Below, piece by piece: positions 1-15,000 of a DNA stretch of 64,000 nt; the first letter of the stretch is position 1, and each line of letters opens with the position of its first letter. A program made the position numbers and the translations under genes. Location: NCBI RefSeq assembly GCF_964355755.1, contig NC_092671.1, forward strand, positions 13,308,501 through 13,372,500, read 5' to 3'. The DNA is from Antedon mediterranea. Taxonomy: Eukaryota; Echinodermata; Crinoidea; Comatulida; Antedonidae. The notes beneath the pieces are model-generated. The model had not been told where the DNA came from, searched no databases, and worked only from the letters and a program-made list of their open reading frames with translations.

Positions 1-3000
1 TCAACCACATTGTTTGATTCAACAACAGGTTTGGATATAACAACACAGAAAGAGTCTACAACAGTTGACGTAACTACTGATGAAGGTATAACAACTCAAG
101 CCTCAACTACATTGTTTGACTCAACAACAGGTTTAGATATAACAACACAGCAAGATTCTACAACAGTTGACGTAACTACTGATGAAGTACAAGCTTCAAC
201 TACATTGTTTGACTCAACAACAGATTTGGATATAACAACACAGCAAGATTCTACAACAGTTGACGTAACTACTGATGAAGGTATAACAACACAAGTTTCA
301 ACCACATTGTTTGACTCAACAACTGGTTTGGATATAACAACACAGCAAGATTCTACAACAGTTGACGTAACTACTGATGAAGGTATAACAACACAAGCTT
401 CAACCACTTTGTTTGACGCAACAACAGGTGTGGATATAACAACACAGCAACAATCTACAACGGTTGACGTTACTACTGATGAAGGTATAACAACACAAGC
501 TTCAACCACTTTGTTTGACTCAACAACAGGTGTGGATATAACAACACAGCAAGATTCCACAACAGTTGACGTTACTACTGATGAAAGTATAACAACACAA
601 GCTTCAACCACTTTGTTTGACTCAACAACAGGTTTGGATATAACAACACAGAAAGATTCTACAACATTTGACGTTACTACTGATGAAGGTATAACAACAC
701 AAGCTTCAACCACTTTGTTTGACTCAACAACAGGTGTGGATATAACAACACAGCAAGATTCTTCAACAGTTGACGTAACTACTGATGAAGTACAAGCTTC
801 AACCACATTGTTTGACTCAACAACAGGTTTGGATATAACAACACAGCAAGATTCTACAACAGTTGACGTAACTACTGATGAAGTACAAGCTTCAACTACA
901 TTGTTTGACTCAACAACAGATTTGGATATAACAACACAGCAAGATTCTACAACAGTTGACGTAACTACTGATGAAGGTATAAAAACACAAGCTTCAACCA
1001 CATTGTTTGACTCAACAACTGGTTTGGATATAACAACACAGCAAGATTCTACAACAGTTGACGTAACTACTGATGAAGGTATAACAACACAAGCTTCAAC
1101 CACTTTGTTTGACTCAACAACAGGTGTGGATATAACAACACAGCAACAATCTACAACGGTTGACGTTACTACTGATGAAGGTATAACAACACAAGCTTCA
1201 ACCACTTTGCTTGACTCAACAACAGGTGTGGATATAACAACACAGCAAGATTCCACAACAGTTGACGTTACTACTGATGAAGGTATAACAACTCAAGCTT
1301 CAACCACTTTGTTTGACTCAACAACAGGTGTGGATATAACAACACAGCAAGAATCTACAACAGTTGACGTAACTACTGATGAAGGTATAACAACACAAGC
1401 TTCAACTACATTGTTTGACTCAACAACTGGTTTGGATATAACAACACAGCAAGATTCTACAACAGTTGACGTAACTACTGATGAAGGTATAACAACTCAA
1501 GCCTCAACCACATTGTTTGACTCAACAACTGGTTTGGATATAACAACACAGCAAGATTCTACAAAAGTTGACGTAACTACTGATGAAGGTATAACAACTC
1601 AAGCCTCAACGACTTTGTTTGACTCAACAACAGGTGTGGATATAACAACACAGCAAGAATCTACAACAGTTGACGTTACTACTGATGAAGGTATAACAAC
1701 ACAAGCTTCAACCACATTGTTTGACTCAACAACAGATTTGGACATAACAACACAGCAAGATTCTACAACAGTTGACGTAACTACTGATGAAGTACAAGCT
1801 TCAACCACATTGTTTGACTCAACAACAGGTTTGGATATAACAACACAGCAAGATTCTACAACAGTTGACGTAACTACTGATGAAGTACAAGCTTCAACCA
1901 CATTGTTTGACTCAACAACAGGTTTGGATATAACAACACAGCAAGATTCTACAACAGTTGACGTAACTACTGATGAAGGTGTAACAACTCAAGCCTCAAC
2001 CACTTTGTTTGACTCAACAACAGGTGTGGATATAACAACACAGCAAGAATCTACAACAGTTGACGTTACTACTGATGAAGATATAACAACACAAGCTTCA
2101 ACCACTTTGTTTGACTCAACAACAGGTGTGGATATAACAACACAGCAAGATTCTACAACAGTTGACGTAACTACTGATGAAGTACAAGCTTCAACCACAT
2201 TGTTTGACTCAACAACAGGTTTGGATATAACAACACAGCAAGATTCTACAACAGTTGACGTAACTACTGATGAAGGTATAACAACACAAGCTTCAACTAC
2301 ATTGTTTGACTCAACAACTGGTTTGGATATAACAACACAGCAAGATTCTACAACAGTTGACGTAACTACTGATGAAGGTATAACAACTCAAGCCTCAACC
2401 ACATTGTTTGACTCAACAACTGGTTTGGATATAACAACACAGCAAGATTCTACAACAGTTGACGTAACTACTGATGAAGGTATAACAACTCAAGCCTCAA
2501 CGACTTTGTTTGACTCAACAACAGGTGTGGATATAACAACACAGCAAGAATCTACAACAGTTGACGTTACTACTGATGAAGGTATAACAACACCAGCTTC
2601 AACCACATTGTTTGACTCAACAACAGATTTGGATATAACAACACAGCAAGATTCTACAACAGTTGACGTAACTACTGATGAAGTACAAGCTTCAACCACA
2701 TTGTTTGACTCAACAACAGGTTTGGATATAACAACACAGCAAGATTCTACAACAGTTGACGTAACTACTGATGAAGTACAAGCTTCAACCACATTGTTTG
2801 ACTCAACAACAGGTTTGGATATAACAACACAGCAAGATTCTACAACAGTTGACGTAACTACTGATGAAGGTATAACAACTCAAGCCTCAACCACTTTGTT
2901 TGACTCAACAACAGGTGTGGATATAACAACACAGCAAGAATCTACAACAGTTGACGTTACTACTGATGAAGATATAACAACACAAGCTTCAACCACATTG

Positions 3001-6000
3001 TTTGACTCAACAACAGGTTTAGATATAACAACACAGCAAGATTCTACAACAGTTGACGTTACTACTGATGAAGGTATAACAACACAAGCCTCAACCACAT
3101 TGTTTGATTCAACAACAGGTTTGGATATAACAACACAGAAAGAGTCTACAACAGTTGACGTAACTACTGATGAAGGTATAACAACTCAAGCCTCAACTAC
3201 ATTGTTTGACTCAACAACAGGTTTAGATATAACAACACAGCAAGATTCTACAACAGTTGACGTAACTACTGATGAAGTACAAGCTTCAACCACATTGTTT
3301 GACTCAACAAAAGATTTGGATATAACAACACAGCAAGATTCTACAACAGTTGACGTAACTACTGATGAAGGTATAACAACACAAGCTTCAACCACATTGT
3401 TTGACTCAACAACAGGTTTGGATATAACAACACAGCAAGATTCTACAACAGTTGACGTAACTACTGATGAAGGTATAACAACACAAGCTTCAACCACTTT
3501 GTTTGACTCAACAACAGGTTTGGATATAACAACACAGCAAGATTCCACAACAGATGACGTAACTCCTGATGAAGGTCAAACAACACAAGCTTCAACGACT
3601 TTTTTTGACTCAACAACAGCTTTGGATAAAACAACACAGCAAGATTCTACAACAACAGCTGACGTAACTACTGATGAAGGTATAACAACACAAGCTTCAA
3701 CCACTTTGTTTGACTCAACAACAGGTGTGGATATAACAACACAGCAAGATTCTACAACAGTTGACGTTACTACTGATGAAGGTATAACAACACAAGCTTC
3801 AACCACTTTTTTTGACTCAACAACAGGTTTGGATATATCAACACAGAAAGATTCTACAACAGTTGACGTTACTACTGATGAAGGTATAACAACACAAGCT
3901 TCAACCACTTTGTTTGACTCACCAACAGGTGTGGATATAACAACACAGCAAGATTCTACAACAGTTGACGTAACTACTGATGAAGTACAAGCTTCAACCA
4001 CATTGTTTGACTCAACAACAGGTTTGGATATAACAACACAGCAAGATTCTACAACAGTTGACGTAACTACTGATGAAGTACAAGCTTCAACCACATTGTT
4101 TGACTCAACAACAGGTTTGGATATAACAACACAGCAAGATTCTACAACAGTTGACGTAACTACTGATGAAGGTATAACAACTCAAGCCTCAACCACTTTG
4201 TTTGACTCAACAACAGGTGTGGATATAACAACACAGCAAGAATCTACAACAGTTGACGTTACTACTGATGAAGATATAACAACACAAGCTTCAACCACAT
4301 TGTTTGACTCAACAACAGGTTTAGATATAACAACACAGCAAGATTCTACAACAGTTGACGTTACTACTGATGAAGGTATAACAACACAAGCCTCAACCAC
4401 ATTGTTTGATTCAACAACAGGTTTGGATATAACAACACAGAAAAAGTCTACAACAGTTGACGTAACTACTGATGAAGGTATAACAACTCAAGCCTCAACT
4501 ACATTGTTTGACTCAACAACAGGTTTAGATATAACAACACAGCAAGATTCTACAACAGTTGACGTAACTACTGATGAAGTACAAGCTTCAACCACATTGT
4601 TTGACTCAACAACAGATTTGGATATAACAACACAGCAAGATTCTACAACAGTTGACGTAACTACTGATGAAGGTATAACAACACAAGCTTCAACCACATT
4701 GTTTGACTCAACAACAGGTTTGGATATAACAACACAGCAAGATTCTACAACAGTTGACGTAACTACTGATGAAGGTATAACAACACAAGCTTCAACCACT
4801 TTGTTTGACTCAACAACAGGTTTGGATATAACAACACAGCAAGATTCCACAACAGATGACGTAACTCCTGATGAAGGTCAAACAACACAAGCTTCAACGA
4901 CTTTTTTTGACTCAACAACAGCTTTGGATAAAACAACACAGCAAGATTCTACAACAACAGCTGACGTAACTACTGATGAAGGTATAACAACACAAGCTTC
5001 AACCACTTTGTTTGACTCAACAACAGGTGTGGATATAACAACACAGCAAGATTCTACAACAGTTGACGTTACTACTGATGAAGGTATAACAACACAAGCT
5101 TCAACCACTTTTTTTGACTCAACAACAGGTGTGGATATAACAACACAGCAAGATTCTACAACAGTTGACGTAACTACTGATGAAGTACAAGCTTCAACCA
5201 CATTGTTTGACTCAACAACAGGTTTGGATATAACAACACAGCAAGATTCTACAACAGTTTACGTAACTACTGATGAAGGTATAACAACTCAAGCCTCAAC
5301 CACTTTGTTTGACTCAACAACAGGTGTGGATATAACAACACAGCAAGAATCTACAACAGTTGACGTAACTACTGATGAAGTACAAGCTTCAACCACATTG
5401 TTTGACTCAACAACAGGTTTGGATATAACAACACAGAAAGATTCTACAACATTTGACGTTACTACTGATGAAAGTATAACAACACAAGCTTCAACCACTT
5501 TGTTTGACTCAACAACAGGTGTGGATATAACAACACAGCAAGATTCTACAACAGTTGACGTAACTACTGATGAAGTACAAGCTTCAACCACATTGTTTGA
5601 CTCAACAACAGGTTTAGATATAACAACACAGCAAGATTCTACAGCAGTTGACGTTACTACTGATGAAGGTATAACAACACAAGCCTCAACCACATTGTTT
5701 GATTCAACAACAGGTTTGGATATAACAACACAGAAAGAGTCTACAACAGTTGACGTAACTACTGATGAAGGTATAACAACTCAAGCCTCAACTACATTGT
5801 TTGACTCAACAACAGGTTTAGATATAACAACACAGCAAGATTCTACAACAGTTGACGTAACTACTGATGAAGTACAAGCTTCAACCACATTGTTTGACTC
5901 AACAACAGATTTGGATATAACAACACAGCAAGATTCTACAACAGTTGACGTAACTACTGATGAAGGTATAACAATACAAGCTTCAACCACATTGTTTGAC

Positions 6001-9000
6001 TCAACAACAGGTTTGGATATAACAACACAGCAAGATTCTACAACAGTTGACGTAACTACTGATGAAGGTATAACAACACAAGCTTCAACCACTTTGTTTG
6101 ACTCAACAACAGGTGTGGATATAACAACACAGCAAGATTCCACAACAGTTGACGTTACTACTGATGAAGGTATAACAACACAAGCTTCAACCACTTTGTT
6201 TGACTCAACAACAGGTTTGGATATAACAACACAGCAAGATTCTACAACAGTTGATGTCACTACTGATGAAGGTATAACAACTCAAGCCTCAACCACTTTG
6301 TTTGACTCAACAACAGGTGTGGATATAACAACACAGCAAGAATCTACAACAGTTGACGTTACTACTGATGAAGGTATAACAACACAAGCTTCAACCACTT
6401 TGTTTGACTCAACAACAGGTGTGGATATAACAACACAGCAAGATTCTACAACAGTTGACGTAACTACTGATGAAGTACAAGCTTCAACCACATTGTTTGA
6501 CTCAACAACAGATTTGGATATAACAACACAGCAAGATTCTACAACAGTTGACGTAACTACTGATGAAGTACAAGCCTCAACCACATTATTTGACTCAACA
6601 ACTGGTTTGGATATAACAACACAGCAAGATTCTACAACAGTTGACGTAACTACTGATGAAGGTATAACAACTCAAGCCTCAACCACTTTGTTTGACTCAA
6701 CAACAGGTGTGGATATAACAACACAGCAAGAATCTACAACAGTTGACGTTACTACTGATGAAGGTATAACAACACAAGCTTCAACCACTTTGTTTGACTC
6801 AACAACAGGTGTGGATATAACAACACAGCAAGATTCTACAACAGTTGACGTTACTACTGATGAAGGTATAACAACACAAGCTTCAACCACTTTGTTTGAC
6901 TCAACAACAGGTGTGGATATAACAACACAGCAAGACTCTACAACAGTTGATGTAACTACTGATGAAGGTATAACAACTCAAGCCTCAACCACTTTGTTTG
7001 ACTCAACAACAGGTGTGGATATAACACAGCAAGAATCTACAACAGTTGACGTTACTACTGATGGAGGTATAACAACACAAGCCTCAACCACATTGTTTGA
7101 TTCAACAACAGGTGTGGATATAACAACACAGCAAGAGTCTACAACAGTTGACGTAACTACTGATGAAGGTATAACAACTCAAGCCTCAACTACATTGTTT
7201 GACTCAACAACAGGTTTAGATATAACAACACAGCAAGATTCTACAACAGTTGACGTAACTACTGATGAAGGTATAACAACACAAGCTTCAACCACTTTGG
7301 TTGACTCAACAACAGGTGTGGATATAACAACACAGCAAGATTCTACAACAGTTGACGTTACTACTGATGAAGGTATAACAACACAAGCTTCAACCACTTT
7401 GTTTGACTCAACAACAGGTTTGGATATAACAACACAGCAAGATTCTACAACAGTTGACGTTACTACTGGTGAAGGTATAACAAAACAAGCTTCAACCACT
7501 TTGTTTGACTCAACAACAGGTTTAGATATAACAACACAGCAAGATTCCACAACAGATGACGTAACTACTGATGAAGGTATAACAACACAAGCTTCTACCA
7601 CATTGTTTGATTCAAAAACAGGTTTGGATATAACAACACAGCAAGATTCTACAACAGTTGACGTTACTACTGATGAAGGTATAACAACACAAGCTTCAAC
7701 CACTTTGTTTGACTCAACAACAGGTTTGGATATAACAACACAGCAAGATTCCACAACAGATGACGTAACTACTGATGAAGGTATAACAACACAAACTTCT
7801 ACCACTTTGTTTGACTCAACAACAGGTTTGGATATAACAACACAGCAAGATTCTACAACAGTTGACGTTACTACTGATGAAGTTATAACAACACAAGCCT
7901 CAACCACATTGTTTGACTCAACAACAGGTTTAGATATAACAACACAGCAAGATTCTACAACAGTTGACGTTACTACTGATGAAGGTATAACAACACAAGC
8001 CTCAACCACATTGTTTGACTCAACAACAGGTTTAGATATAACAACACAGCAAGATTCTACAACAGTTGACGTAACTACTGATGAAGTACAAGCTTCAACC
8101 ACATTGTTTGACTCAACAACAGGTTTGGATATAACAACACAGCAAGATCCTACAACAGTTGACGTAACTACTGATGAAGGTATAACAACACAAGCTTCAA
8201 CCACATTGTTTGACTCAACAACTGGTTTGGATATAACAACACAGCAAGATTCTACAACAGTTGACGTAACTACTGATGAAGGTATAACAACTCAAGCCTC
8301 AACCACTTTGTTTGACTCAACAACAGGTGTGGATATAACAAGACAGAAAGATTCTACAACAGTTGACGTTACTACTGATGAAGGTATAACAACACAAGCT
8401 TCAACTACTTTGTTTGATTCAACAACAGGTTTGGATATAACAACACAGCAAGATTCCACAACAGATGACGTAACTACTGATGAAGGTCAAACAACACAAG
8501 CTTCAACGACTTTTTTTGACTTAACAACAGGTTTGGATAAAACAACACAGCAAGATTCTACAACAGTTGACGTTACTACTGATGAAGGTATAACAACACA
8601 AGCTTCAACCACTTTGTTTGACTCAACAACAGGTGTGGATATAACAACACAGCAAGATTCTACAACAGTTGACGTAACTACTGATGAAGTACAAGCTTCA
8701 ACCACATTGTTTGACTCAACAACAGGTTTGGATATAACAACACAGCAAGATTCTACAACAGTTGACGTAACTACTGATGGAGGTATAACAACTCAAGCCT
8801 CAACCACATTGTTTGACTCAACAACTGGTTTGGATATAACAACACAGCAAGATTCTACAACAGTTGACGTAACTACTGATGAAGGTATAACAACTCAAGC
8901 ATCAACCACTTTGTTTGACTCAACAACAGGTGTGGATATAACAACACAGCAAGAATCTACAACAGTTGACGTTACTACTGATGAAGGCATAACAACACAA

Positions 9001-12000
9001 GCTTCAACCACTTTGTTTGACTCAACAACAGGTGTGGATATAACAACACAGCAAGATTCTACAACAGTTGACGTAACTACTGATGAAGGTATAACAACTC
9101 AAGCCTCAACCACTTTGTTTGACTCAACAACAGGTGTGGATATAACAACACAGCAAGAATCTACAACAGTTGACGTTACTACTGATGAAGGTATAACAAA
9201 ACAAGCTTCAACCACTTTGTTTGACTCAACAACAGGTGTGGATATAACAACACAGCAAGATTCTACAACAGTTGAGGTTACTACTGATGAAGGTATAACA
9301 ACACAAGCTTCAACCACTTTGTTTGACTCAACAACAGGTTTGGGTATAACAACACAGCAAGATTCCACAACAGATGACGTAACTACTGATGAAGGTATAA
9401 CAACACAAACTTCTACCACTTTGTTTGACTCAACAACAGGTTTGGATATAACAACACAGCAAGATTCTACAACAGTTGACGTTACTACTGATGAAGGTAT
9501 AACAACACAAGCTTCAACCACTTTGTTTGACTCAACAACAGGTTTGGATATAACAACACAGCAAGATTCCACAACAGATGACGTAACTACTGATGAAGGT
9601 ATAACAACACAAGCCTCAACCACATTGTTTGACTCAACAACAGGTTTAGATATAACAACACAGCAAGATTCTACAACAGTTGACGTAACTACTGATGAAG
9701 GTATAACAACTCAAGCCTCAACCACTTTGTTTGACTCAACAACAGGTGTGGATATAACAAGACAGAAAGATTCTACAACAGTTGACGTAACTACTGATGA
9801 AGGTATAACAACTCAAGCATCAACCACTTTGTTTGACTCAACAACAGGTGTGAATATAACAACACAGCAAGAATCTACAACAGTTGACGTTACTACTGAT
9901 GAAGGTATAACAACACAAGCTTCAACCACTTTGTTTGACTCAACAACAGGTGTGGATATAACAACACAGCAAGATTCTACAATAGTTGACGTTACTACTG
10001 ATGAAGGTATAACAACACAAGCTTCAACCACTTTGTTTGACTCAACAACAGGTGTGGATATAACAACACAGCAAGATTCTACAACAGTTGACGTAACTAC
10101 TGATGAAGGTATAACAACTCAAGCCTCAACCACTTTGTTTGACTCAAAAACAGGTGTGGATATAACAACACAGCAAGAATCTACAACAGTTGACGTTACT
10201 ACTGATGAAGGTATAACAAAACAAGCTTCAACCACTTTGTTTGACTCAACAACAGGTGTGGATATAACAACACAGCAAGATTCTACAACAGTTGAGGTTA
10301 CTACTGATGAAGGTATAACAACACAAGCTTCAACCACTTTGTTTGACTCCACAACAGGTTTGGGTATAACAACACAGCAAGATTCCACAACAGATGACGT
10401 AACTACTGATGAAGGTATAACAACACAAACTTCTACCACTTTGTTTGACTCAACAACAGGTTTGGATATAACAACACAGCAAGATTCTACAGCAGTTGAC
10501 GTTACTACTGATGAAGGTATAACAACACAAGCTTCAACCACTTTGTTTGACTCAACAACAGGTTTGGATATAACAACACAGCAAGATTCCACAACAGATG
10601 ACGTAACTACTGATGAAGGTATAACAACACAAGCCTCAACCACATTGTTTGACTCAACAACAGGTTTAGATATAACAACACAGCAAGATTCTACAACAGT
10701 TGACGTAACTACTGATGAAGTACAAGCTTCAACCACATTGTTTGACTCAACAACAGGTTTGGATATAACAACACAGCAAGATCCTACAACAGTTGACGTA
10801 ACTACTGATGAAGGTATAACAACTCAAGCCTCAACCACTTTGTTTGACTCAACAACAGGTGTGTATATAACAAGACAGAAAGATTCTACAACAGTTGACG
10901 TTACTACTGATGAAGGTATAACAAGACAAGCTTCAACCACTTTGTTTGACTCAACAACAGGTTTGGATATAACAACACAGCAAGATTCCACAACAGATGA
11001 CGTAACTACTGATGAAGGTCAAACAACACAAGCTTCAACGACTTTTTTTGACTCAACAACAGGTTTGGATAAAACAACACAGCAAGATTCTACAAAAGTT
11101 GACGTTACTACTGATGAAGGTATAACAACACAAGCTTCAACCACTTTGTTTGACTCAACAACAGGTGTGGATATAACAACACAGCAAGATTCTACAACAG
11201 TTGACGAAACTACTGATGAAGTACAAGCTTCAACCACATTGTTTGACTCAACAACAGGTTTGGATATAACAACACAGCAAGATTCTACAACAGCTGACGT
11301 AACTACTGACGAAGGTATAACAACACAAGCTTCAACTACATTGTTTGACTCAACAACTGGTTTGGATATAACAACACAGCAAGATTCTACAACAGTTGAC
11401 GTAACTACTGATGAAGGTATACCAACTCAAGCCTCAACCACATTGTTTGACTCAACAACTGGTTTGGATATAACAACACAGCAAGATTCTACAACAGTTG
11501 ACGTAACTACTGATGAAGGTATAACAACTCAAGCATCAACCACTTTGTTTGACTCAACAACAGGTGTGGATATAACAATACAGCAAGAATCTACAACAGT
11601 TGACGTTACTACTGATGAAGGTATAACAACACAAGCTTCAACCACTTTGTTTGACTCAACAACAGGTGTGGATATAACAACACAGCAAGATTCTACAACA
11701 GTTGACGTAACTACTGATGAAGGTATAACAACACAAGCTTCAACCACTTTGTTTGACTCAACAACAGGTTTGGATATAACAACACAGAAAGATTCTACAA
11801 CATTTGACGTTACTACTGATGAAGGTATAACAACACAAGCTTCAACCACATTGTTGGACTCAACAACAGGTTTAGATATAACAACACAGCAAGATTCCAC
11901 AACAGATTACGTAACTACTGATGAAGGTATAACAACACAAACTTCTACCACATTGTTTGATTCGACAACAGGTTTGGATATAACAACACAGGAAGATTCT

Positions 12001-15000
12001 ACAACAGTTGACGTTACTACTGATGAAGGTATAACAACACAAGCTTCAACCACTTTGTTTGACTCAACAACAGGTTTGGATATAACAACACAGCAAGATT
12101 CCACAACAGATGACGTAACTACTGATGAAGGTATAACAACACAAACTTCTACCACATTGTTTGATTCGACAACAGGTTTGGATATAACAACACAGCAAGA
12201 TTCTACAACAGTTGACGTTACTACTGATGAAGGTATAACAACACAAGCTTCAACCACTTTGTTTGACTCAACAACAGGTTTGGATATAACAACACAGCAA
12301 GATTCCACAACAGATGACGTAACTACTGATGAAGGTATAACAACACAAACTTCTACCACTTTGTTTGACTCAACAACAGGTTTGGATATAACAACACAGC
12401 AAGATTCTACAACAGTTGACGTTACTACTGATGAAGGTATAACAACACAAGCCTCAACCACATTGTTTGACTCAACAACAGCTTTAGATATAACAACACA
12501 GCAAGATTCTACAACAGTTGACGTAACTACTAATGAAGTACAAGCTTCAACCACATTGTTTGACTCAACAACAGGTTTGGATATAACAACACAGCAAGAT
12601 TCTACAACAGTTGACGTAACTACTGATGAAGGTATAACAACACAAGCTTCAACCACATTGTTTGACTCAACAACTGGTTTGGATATAACAACACAGCAAG
12701 ATTCTACAACAGTTGACGTAACTACTGATGAAGGTATAACAACTCAAGCCTCAACCACTTTGTTTGACTCAACAACAGGTGTGGATATAACAAGACAGAA
12801 AGATTCTACAACAGTTGACGTTACTACTGATGAAGGTATAACAACACAAGCTTCAACAACTTTGTTTGACTCAACAGCAGGTTTGGATATAACAACACAG
12901 CAAGATTCCACAACAGATGACGTAACTACTGATGAAAGTCAAACAACACAAGCTTCAACGACTTTTTTTGACTCAACAACAGGTTTGGATAAAACAACAC
13001 AGCAAGATTCTACAACAGTTGACGTTACTACTGATGAAGGTATAACAACACAAGCTTCAACCACTTTGTTTGACTCAACAACAGGCGTGGATATAACAAC
13101 ACAGCAAGATTCTACAACAGTTGACGTAACTACTGATGAAGTACAAGCTTCAACCACATTGTTTGACTCAACAACAGGTTTGGATATAACAACACAGCAA
13201 GATTCTACAACAGCTGACAAAACTACTGATGAAGGTATAACAACACAAGCTTCAACTACATTGTTTGACTCAACAACTGGTTTGGATATAACAACACAGC
13301 AAGATTCTACAACAGTTGATGTCACTACTGATGAAGGTATAACAACACAAGCTTCAACTACATTGTTTGACTCAACAACTGGTTTGGATATGACAACACA
13401 GCAAGATTCTACAACAGTTGACGTTACTACTGATGAAGGTCAAACAACACAAGCTTCAACGACTTTTTTTGAATCAACAACAGGTTTGGATAAAACAACA
13501 CAGCAAGATTCTACAACAGTTGACGTTACTACTGATGAAGGTATAACAACACAAGCTTCAACCACTTTGTTTGACTCAACAACAGGTGTGGATATAACAA
13601 CACAGCAAGATTCTACAACAGTTGACGTAACTACTGATGAAGTACAAGCTTCAACCACATTGTTTGACTCAACAACAGGTTTGGATATAACAACACAGCA
13701 AGATTCTACAACAGTTGACGTAACTACTGATGAAGGTATAACAACACAAGCTTCAACCACATTTTTTGACTCAACAACTGGTTTGGATATAACAACACAG
13801 CAAGATTCTACAACAGTTGACGTAACTACTGATGAAGGTATAACAACTCAAGCCTCAACCACTTTGTTTGACTCAACAACAGGTGTGGATATAACAACAC
13901 AGCAAGAATCTACAACAGTTGACGTTACTACTGATGAAGGTATAACAACACAAGCTTCAACCACTTTGTTTGACTCAACAACAGGTTTGGATATAACAAC
14001 ACAGCAAGATTCTACAACAGTTGATGTCACTACTGATGAAGGTATAACAACTCAAGCCTCAACCACTTTGTTTGACTCAACAACAGGTGTGGATATAACA
14101 ACACAGCAAGAATCTACAACAGTTGACGTTACTACTGATGAAGGTATAACAACACAAGCTTCAACCACTTTGTTTGACTCAACAACAGGTGTGGATATAA
14201 CAACACAGCAAGATTCTACAACAGTTGACGTTACTACTGATGAAGGTATAACAACACAAGCTTCAACCACTTTGTTTGACTCAACAACAGGTTTGGATAT
14301 AACAACACAGAAAGATTCTACAACATTTGACGTTACTACTGATGAAGGTATAACAACACAAGCTTCAACCACTTTGTTTGACTCAACAACAGGTGTGGAT
14401 ATAACAACACAGCAAGATTCTACAACAGTTGACGTAACTACTGATGAAGTACAAGCTTCAACCACATTGTTTGACTCAACAACAGGTTTGGATATAACAA
14501 CACAGCAAGATTCTACAACAGTTGACGTAACTACTGATGAAGGTATAACAACACAAGCTTCAACTACATTGTTTGACTCAACAACTGGTTTGGATATAAC
14601 AACACAGCAAGATTCTACAACAGTTGACGTAACTACTGATGAAGGTATAACAACTCAAGCCTCAACCACATTGTTTGACTCAACAACTGCTTTGGATATA
14701 ACAACACAGCAAGATTCTACAACAGTTGACGTAACTACTGATGAAGGTATAACAACTCAAGCCTCAACCACTTTGTTTGACTCAACAACAGGTGTGGATA
14801 TAACAACACAGCAAGAATCTACAACAGTTGACGTTACTACTGATGAAGGTATAACAACACAAGCTTCAACGACTTTGTTTGACTCAACAACAGGTGTGGA
14901 TATAACAACACAGCAAGATTCTACAACAGTTGACGTTACTACTGATGAAGGTATAACAACACAAGCTTCAACCACTTTGTTTGACTCAACAACAGGTTTG

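Noticed and set aside
10-12. TTG at position 10 as the start of the giant coding region
   Set aside because: The frame is open to base 1 and already inside a repeat; the exon clearly continues to the left of the window.
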